Assembly (NCBI GenBank): GCA_944319795.1
Contig: CALUFA010000006.1
Span: forward strand, 27,681-91,680
Origin: an uncultured Prevotella sp.
GTDB taxonomy: Bacteria > Bacteroidota > Bacteroidia > Bacteroidales > Bacteroidaceae
Direction: 5' to 3'
DNA length: 64,000 nucleotides
Of the stretch, positions 60,659-64,000 are shown one piece after another. Both the position numbers and the translations under genes were made by a program. A model generated the notes under the pieces. That model ran no database searches. It was not told the DNA's origin and worked only from the letters and a program-made list of their open reading frames with translations. The first letter of the stretch is position 1; each line of letters starts with the position of its first letter.

Positions 60659-60977
60659 AACAGAACAAGTCTGGAATCGGGCAAAAAGAATGTATTCCGT
60701 TGACCTTCAGTATGTTATACGTAACATCGAAAGAAACGGGCAAAACGGTAAAAGTATCAACAAACCATAGTGTTGAAGCCGCTACGCCCCTTCTAAAGCC
60801 ATTAAACGATAATTCGCGGAAATCAAAATGTCACACTCACGGCAATAAAATCAACCTTCAAGCCCCCTCATGATTTTTCATTATTCATCATTCATTATTC
60901 ATTTCTACATTGTTTGTTTTTCATTCAAGCATTCCATGATTTTTCATTATTCATTATTCATTTTTCATTTTATATGT

Positions 60978-60985
60978 TATCTTTG
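60978..60985 (+). promoter_or_regulatory. -7 promoter box TATCTTTG for mtnN
   Basis: Exact TAnnTTTG match, 24 bp before the mtnN ATG. Confidence 0.65.
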
Positions 60986-61008
60986 CAGCCCGAACAAACA
61001 TCAAGCAG

Positions 61009-61692
61009 ATGAAAATAGGAATTATAGTAGCAATGGACAAGGAGCTGGTCCAGCTCAAGGCATTGTTGGACGACGCCACGGTAGAGCGCCGCAACAATAA
61101 GGATTTCATTCTCGGCAGCATCGACGGCAAGGACGTCGTCCTGCAGAAGTGCGGCATAGGCAAGGTGAACTCGGCCGTGGGTGCGGTGGAACTGATCGAC
61201 AACTACGTTCCCGACGTCGTAATATCCACGGGCGTGGCAGGCGGAGCCGACGATAGGATGAGCGTCGGCGACGTCGTGATAGGCTCTGAATATTGTTATC
61301 ACGACGCCTATTGCGGCGACGAATGCGCCTTCGGCCAGATTATGGGCATGCCCGAGTCGTTTACCGCGCCGGCCGGTTTGGTGGGCAAGGCCGTGTCTGC
61401 GTGTGAGGGCAAGGCCGCCTTTACGGGCCTTATTGCCAGCGGCGACTGGTTCGTCGACACGCAAAACAAGATGCGCGCCATCGTCGCACGCTTCCCCAAG
61501 GCCGTTGCCGTCGACATGGAGAGCTGCTCGATAGCCCAGGTGTGCCACGTCTACGGCGTGCCGTTCATCAGCTTCCGCATCATCAGCGACATTCCGCTTA
61601 AAGACAACAAGGCTTCGCAGTATTTCGACTTTTGGGCTCGTATGGCCGAAGGGTCGTTTACAGTCACAAAGCGTCTCATCGCCGCTTTGTGA
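61009..61692 (+). CDS. mtnN: 5'-methylthioadenosine/S-adenosylhomocysteine nucleosidase
   Basis: 227 aa, usual length (E. coli 232 aa). Catalytic Glu near residue 12 (IVAMDKELVQL), GIGKVNSAVGAVELI, STGVAGGADDRMSVGDVVIG, VDMESCSIAQVCHVYGVPFI and the catalytic Asp in RIISDIPLKDN. It removes adenine from S-adenosylhomocysteine and methylthioadenosine. The S-ribosylhomocysteine product is the substrate of LuxS, encoded 105 bp downstream on the same strand; together they recycle the methyl donor and release the AI-2 precursor. Confidence 0.95.
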   Translation: MKIGIIVAMDKELVQLKALLDDATVERRNNKDFILGSIDGKDVVLQKCGIGKVNSAVGAVELIDNYVPDVVISTGVAGGADDRMSVGDVVIGSEYCYHDAYCGDECAFGQIMGMPESFTAPAGLVGKAVSACEGKAAFTGLIASGDWFVDTQNKMRAIVARFPKAVAVDMESCSIAQVCHVYGVPFISFRIISDIPLKDNKASQYFDFWARMAEGSFTVTKRLIAAL

Positions 61693-61699
61693 CTGTGAA

Positions 61700-61796
61700 A
61701 TTAAGAATTAAGAAAAATGCCTTAGCAACGAGACATGTTTTCTTAATTCTTAACTTAAAAAAGCTCTTAATTCTTAACTCTTAATTCTTAACTTAT
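61700..61796. repeat. TTAAGAATTAAG hairpin repeat, copy 5, between mtnN and luxS
   Basis: AAATTAAGAATTAAGAAAAA faces TTTTCTTAATTCTTAACTT and then CTCTTAATTCTTAAC twice. The loop ATGCCTTAGCAACGAGACATG resembles the loops of copies 1, 3 and 4. It lies between two genes that should be expressed together. Confidence 0.65.
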
Positions 61797-62276
61797 ATGA
61801 AGTCCATTCCAAGTTTTACTATCAACCATGAGCGGCTCTTGCGTGGAATATACGTTTCGCGCAAGGACGAGGTTGGCGGCGAAGTCGTCACCACGTTCGA
61901 CGTCCGCATGAAAGAACCCAACCGCGAGCCGGCGTTGCATCCCGGAGCGCTCCATACGATAGAGCATCTCGCCGCAACTTACCTGCGCAACGACCCCGAG
62001 TGGGCCGACCGCATAATCTATTGGGGGCCGATGGGCTGCCTTACCGGCAACTATCTGCTTGTACGCGGCGACCTCCATCCCTCAGACATACTCGGCGTAA
62101 TGCGCCGCACGTTCGCATTCATCGCCGACTTCGACGGCGAAGTGCCCGGCGCTGCTCCGCGCGATTGCGGCAACTATCTGCTCCACGATCTGCCAATGGC
62201 GCGCCTCGAGGCAAGGAAATACCTAGTCGAGGTGCTCAATGACATGAAAGAAGAAAACATGAAATACCCGGAATAA
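61797..62276 (+). CDS. luxS: S-ribosylhomocysteine lyase (AI-2 synthase)
   Basis: 159 aa, slightly shorter than E. coli LuxS (171 aa). Metal ligands His53 and His57 in HTIEHLAAT with general base Glu56, catalytic Cys81 in GPMGCLTGNY, third metal ligand Cys124 in RDCGNYL. It splits S-ribosylhomocysteine into homocysteine and DPD, the precursor of autoinducer-2. Start at 61797 gives MKSIPSFTINHERL, the normal N terminus. It follows mtnN; the pair makes the complete two-step path. No AI-2 receptor is encoded nearby. Confidence 0.96.
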   Translation: MKSIPSFTINHERLLRGIYVSRKDEVGGEVVTTFDVRMKEPNREPALHPGALHTIEHLAATYLRNDPEWADRIIYWGPMGCLTGNYLLVRGDLHPSDILGVMRRTFAFIADFDGEVPGAAPRDCGNYLLHDLPMARLEARKYLVEVLNDMKEENMKYPE

Positions 62277-62427
62277 ATTAAAAGTGAAAAGTTAAAAGTT
62301 AAAAGTGAAAAATCCATGTGACTTACCAAATGTTTACTAAGCACATGGATTTTTCACTTTTAACTTTTCACTCCATTTGGTAAGTCACATGGATTTTTCA
62401 CTTTTAACTTTTAACTTTTCACTTTTA
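62277..62427. repeat. AAAAGTGAAAAGT inverted repeat between convergent luxS and MATE genes
   Basis: AAAAGTGAAAAGTTAAAAGT faces its complement twice, and inside CCATGTGACTTACCAAATG faces CATTTGGTAAGTCACATGG. It could end transcription from both sides. The right end overlaps the MATE stop region. Confidence 0.6.
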
Positions 62428-63700
62428 TAGCGCTTTGCACCGCTCCCCTTACAACTAAGAATGCGATGAACGCCGCCCACAGCCCGTGGTTGGCGTATGT
62501 GCCGCGCAAGGCATAATAAAGGATGAAGAACGTTGCGGCGGCGCAAAACATGGAGACGAGCATGCCGCGGGTCATAGTGCAGCCGATGAACACCCCATCC
62601 CAAACGAACGCCGCCATTCCGGCCAACGGAACGGCCAACGCCCAGTAATAATATTCGTGAGACGCCGCCACAACCGACGGCTCGTCGGTCAGCAGCGACA
62701 GGAAAGCGTCGCCGCCGAGCGCGTAGACGGCGGTGAACGCCGCCGCCATGCCCAATCCCCAGCGGAAAAGGTGCTTTATCGTGTCGTCGAGCGCGGCGTT
62801 GTTGCGTGCGCCGTAGTAACGGCCGCTCAGGGCCTCGCCGGCATAGGCGAAACCGTCCATTACGTAAGAGAAAAGAAGGTAAAACTGCATCAGCAGCGTG
62901 TTCACCGCCAGCACTACTTCGCCCTGCCACGAACCGGCCGACGTGAAAAACAGCATTACCGACACCATGCACAGCGTGCGCAGGAATATGTCGCGGTTCA
63001 CCTTGAAGAAATGGCTCATTGCGCCGCGCTGCCAAACGCCTTCCCACGAAAAGTGCCTGTACAGCTTGCGGTAGCGCGTCGCGCAGATCGCCGCCGCCAT
63101 TGCGAAACCCGAATATTGCGCAATCAGCGTGCCGTAAGCCACTCCCTCGACCTTCAGCCCTGCGCCGAACACCAACAGCGTGCTTGCCGCTATGTTCACA
63201 ATGTTCTGCACGATGGCCACGGCCATCGGAGAACGCGAATCCTGCATGCCGATGAACCAACCCGACAGGCTGAACAACCCAAGCATGGCCGGGGCGCCCC
63301 ATATCAGGATGTTGAAGTAAACCGACGCCAGCCGCCCCACCTCGGCCGTAGGGCGCATTATGCCGAGCGACGCCTCCCTGAGCAGCGTTTGCGCCGCTAT
63401 CAGCACCGAGGCTATTGCCAACGCTATGCCCAACGAGCGCGCCAGCATGCGCGCCGTCTCGCCGAGGTCGCGCCTGCCCAATGCCTGCGACGTCATTCCG
63501 CTCGTCCCCATCCTGAGGAATCCGAATATCCAGTAAACCACGTTGAACGTCATTCCGCCAACGGCTATCGCCCCTATGTAGGCTGCCGCCCCGAGATGGC
63601 CCACTATCGCCACGTCGACTAATCCCAACAGCGGCACCGTTATGTTGCTGACTATCGACGGCAACGCTATTTTCAATATCTGTCTGTTACGCTTGTCCAT
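62411..63700 (-). CDS. MATE family efflux transporter
   Basis: 429 aa with 12 predicted membrane helices in two similar halves. N-terminal IALPSIVSNITVPLLGLVDVAIVGHLG and MGTSGMTSQALGRRD are typical of the DinF-like branch of the MATE family; the second half contains VLAVNTLLMQFYLLFSYVMDGFAYAGEALSGRYYGA. It exports cationic compounds in exchange for H+ or Na+. The substrate is unknown. Convergent with luxS; the promoter box is at 63709-63716. Confidence 0.92.
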   Translation of the reverse strand: MDKRNRQILKIALPSIVSNITVPLLGLVDVAIVGHLGAAAYIGAIAVGGMTFNVVYWIFGFLRMGTSGMTSQALGRRDLGETARMLARSLGIALAIASVLIAAQTLLREASLGIMRPTAEVGRLASVYFNILIWGAPAMLGLFSLSGWFIGMQDSRSPMAVAIVQNIVNIAASTLLVFGAGLKVEGVAYGTLIAQYSGFAMAAAICATRYRKLYRHFSWEGVWQRGAMSHFFKVNRDIFLRTLCMVSVMLFFTSAGSWQGEVVLAVNTLLMQFYLLFSYVMDGFAYAGEALSGRYYGARNNAALDDTIKHLFRWGLGMAAAFTAVYALGGDAFLSLLTDEPSVVAASHEYYYWALAVPLAGMAAFVWDGVFIGCTMTRGMLVSMFCAAATFFILYYALRGTYANHGLWAAFIAFLVVRGAVQSAIKVKS

Positions 63701-63708
63701 ATCTTGTG

Positions 63709-63716
63709 CAAAGGTA
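63709..63716 (-). promoter_or_regulatory. -7 promoter box TACCTTTG for the MATE gene
   Basis: Exact TAnnTTTG match 8 bp from the ATG, leaving almost no leader. A second copy, TACCTTTG at 63775-63782, lies 66 bp further upstream within a similar TATTACCTTTGCATGAG context and may be the main promoter. Confidence 0.5.
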
Positions 63717-63792
63717 ACGCAAACGGGCGCAATGAAAGTTTGCTTTCGCTGTGCCGAGTGCGGCTTATCTCATGCAAAGGTAATAACTTTAG

Positions 63793-64000
63793 GCGAGTTC
63801 GTTATAAGAAACAAGAAAATGAAATCATTTTTACGTGAGTTCGGTATAAGAAATAAGACGTTGGAATCATTCTGAAGTATATGAAGTCAGCGGTATTTTG
63901 TCATTGCACAAAACTATAAAGCATAAGAAGTCGGCAGCATTCTGTCATTGCACAAAACAACAAAACACAATAAGAAGTCGGCAGCATTCTGTCATTCCGG
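63793..64000. repeat. MITE-like palindromic element, copy F, cut by the window end
   Basis: Two terminal-repeat copies (GCGAGTTCGTTATAAGAAA and ACGTGAGTTCGGTATAAGAAA) with AAATGAAATCATT between, then three direct copies of GAAGTC(A/G)GC(A/G)G(C/T)ATT(C/T)TGTCATT about 50 bp apart. The last reads into CATTCCGG, where the palindrome core begins in other copies; the rest is outside the window. Confidence 0.65.

Larger units (their letters stand above)
59921..61008. other. 1.1-kb gene-free region between divergent yfhO-type gene and mtnN
   Basis: It holds MITE-like copy E, AAAGG/CCTTT copy 10, and A+T-rich TTTTTCATTATTCATTATTC-type repeats at about 60023-60060 and 60870-60970. The 65- and 70-codon frames at 60461-60770 lie in the repeat and are not supported. 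Nothing else is recognised. Confidence 0.5.

Overview
The window reads as chromosomal DNA of a Bacteroidales bacterium, most likely Prevotellaceae. Signs of this are the exact Bacteroidetes -7 promoter box TAnnTTTG in front of most transcription units, a SusC/SusD pair, a GLPGLI-family protein, the bifunctional fucose-salvage enzyme Fkp, C10 (streptopain-type) proteases, and secreted proteins ending in the basic 'KGIYI..GKKIVVK' tail of type IX secretion cargo. I saw no phage, integrase, transposase, CRISPR array or rRNA. The assignment is by eye, without any search.

Layout. 1-5545: a tandem pair of C10 proteases on the minus strand, the first broken by an in-frame TAA. 5.9-8 kb: a membrane metallophosphoesterase and a gamma-carbonic-anhydrase-like protein. 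8-13.1 kb (minus): a two-domain beta-helix-like lipoprotein and its TonB-dependent receptor, with three 22-bp direct repeats above the promoter. 13.6-17.5 kb: a bile-salt-hydrolase-family amidase, MlaF and MlaE, and divergent LptB. 18.2-21.8 kb: a GLPGLI protein and an outer-membrane receptor whose signal peptide is cut off by an in-frame TAA. 22.3-28.4 kb: tig-clpP-clpX-recQ and tRNA-Val. 28.8-34.6 kb: SMR efflux pump, purB, a pseudouridine synthase with a long disordered tail, asnS and a GuaD-like deaminase. 34.7-41.4 kb: an outer-membrane protein, then ftsX-DUF3098-uppP-truB-queA-folK and two small membrane proteins. 41.5-45.6 kb: rpsO, typA and a secreted protein. 46.6-53.4 kb: a SusC/SusD operon with a lipoprotein and a type IX cargo protein. 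54.4-59.9 kb (minus): fkp and a YfhO-type membrane protein. 61-63.7 kb: mtnN-luxS (methyl recycling and AI-2) and a MATE pump.

The coding content is mostly familiar. The unusual material is between the genes. At least four families of inverted-repeat elements occur there: (i) roughly 170-420 bp MITE-like palindromes with a conserved 30-bp core, one with 19-bp terminal inverted repeats and a 5-bp flanking duplication, one carrying a nested mini-element, and one with arms made of 20-bp tandem arrays; (ii) AAAGG-N-CCTTT modular palindromes, about ten copies; (iii) TTAAGAATTAAG hairpins that also share a loop sequence; (iv) GACAAGCAGACAAG hairpins. The SusC/SusD operon sits between two direct copies of a ~346-bp unit. 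Each copy carries a 180-bp structured element whose three arms change together between copies so that two alternative pairings are kept. A run of eight G lies where the -33 promoter element of susC is expected, a possible slippage switch.

Several starts were moved downstream of the longest reading frame because the longest frame runs back through the promoter box or a repeat; the reason is given in each entry.
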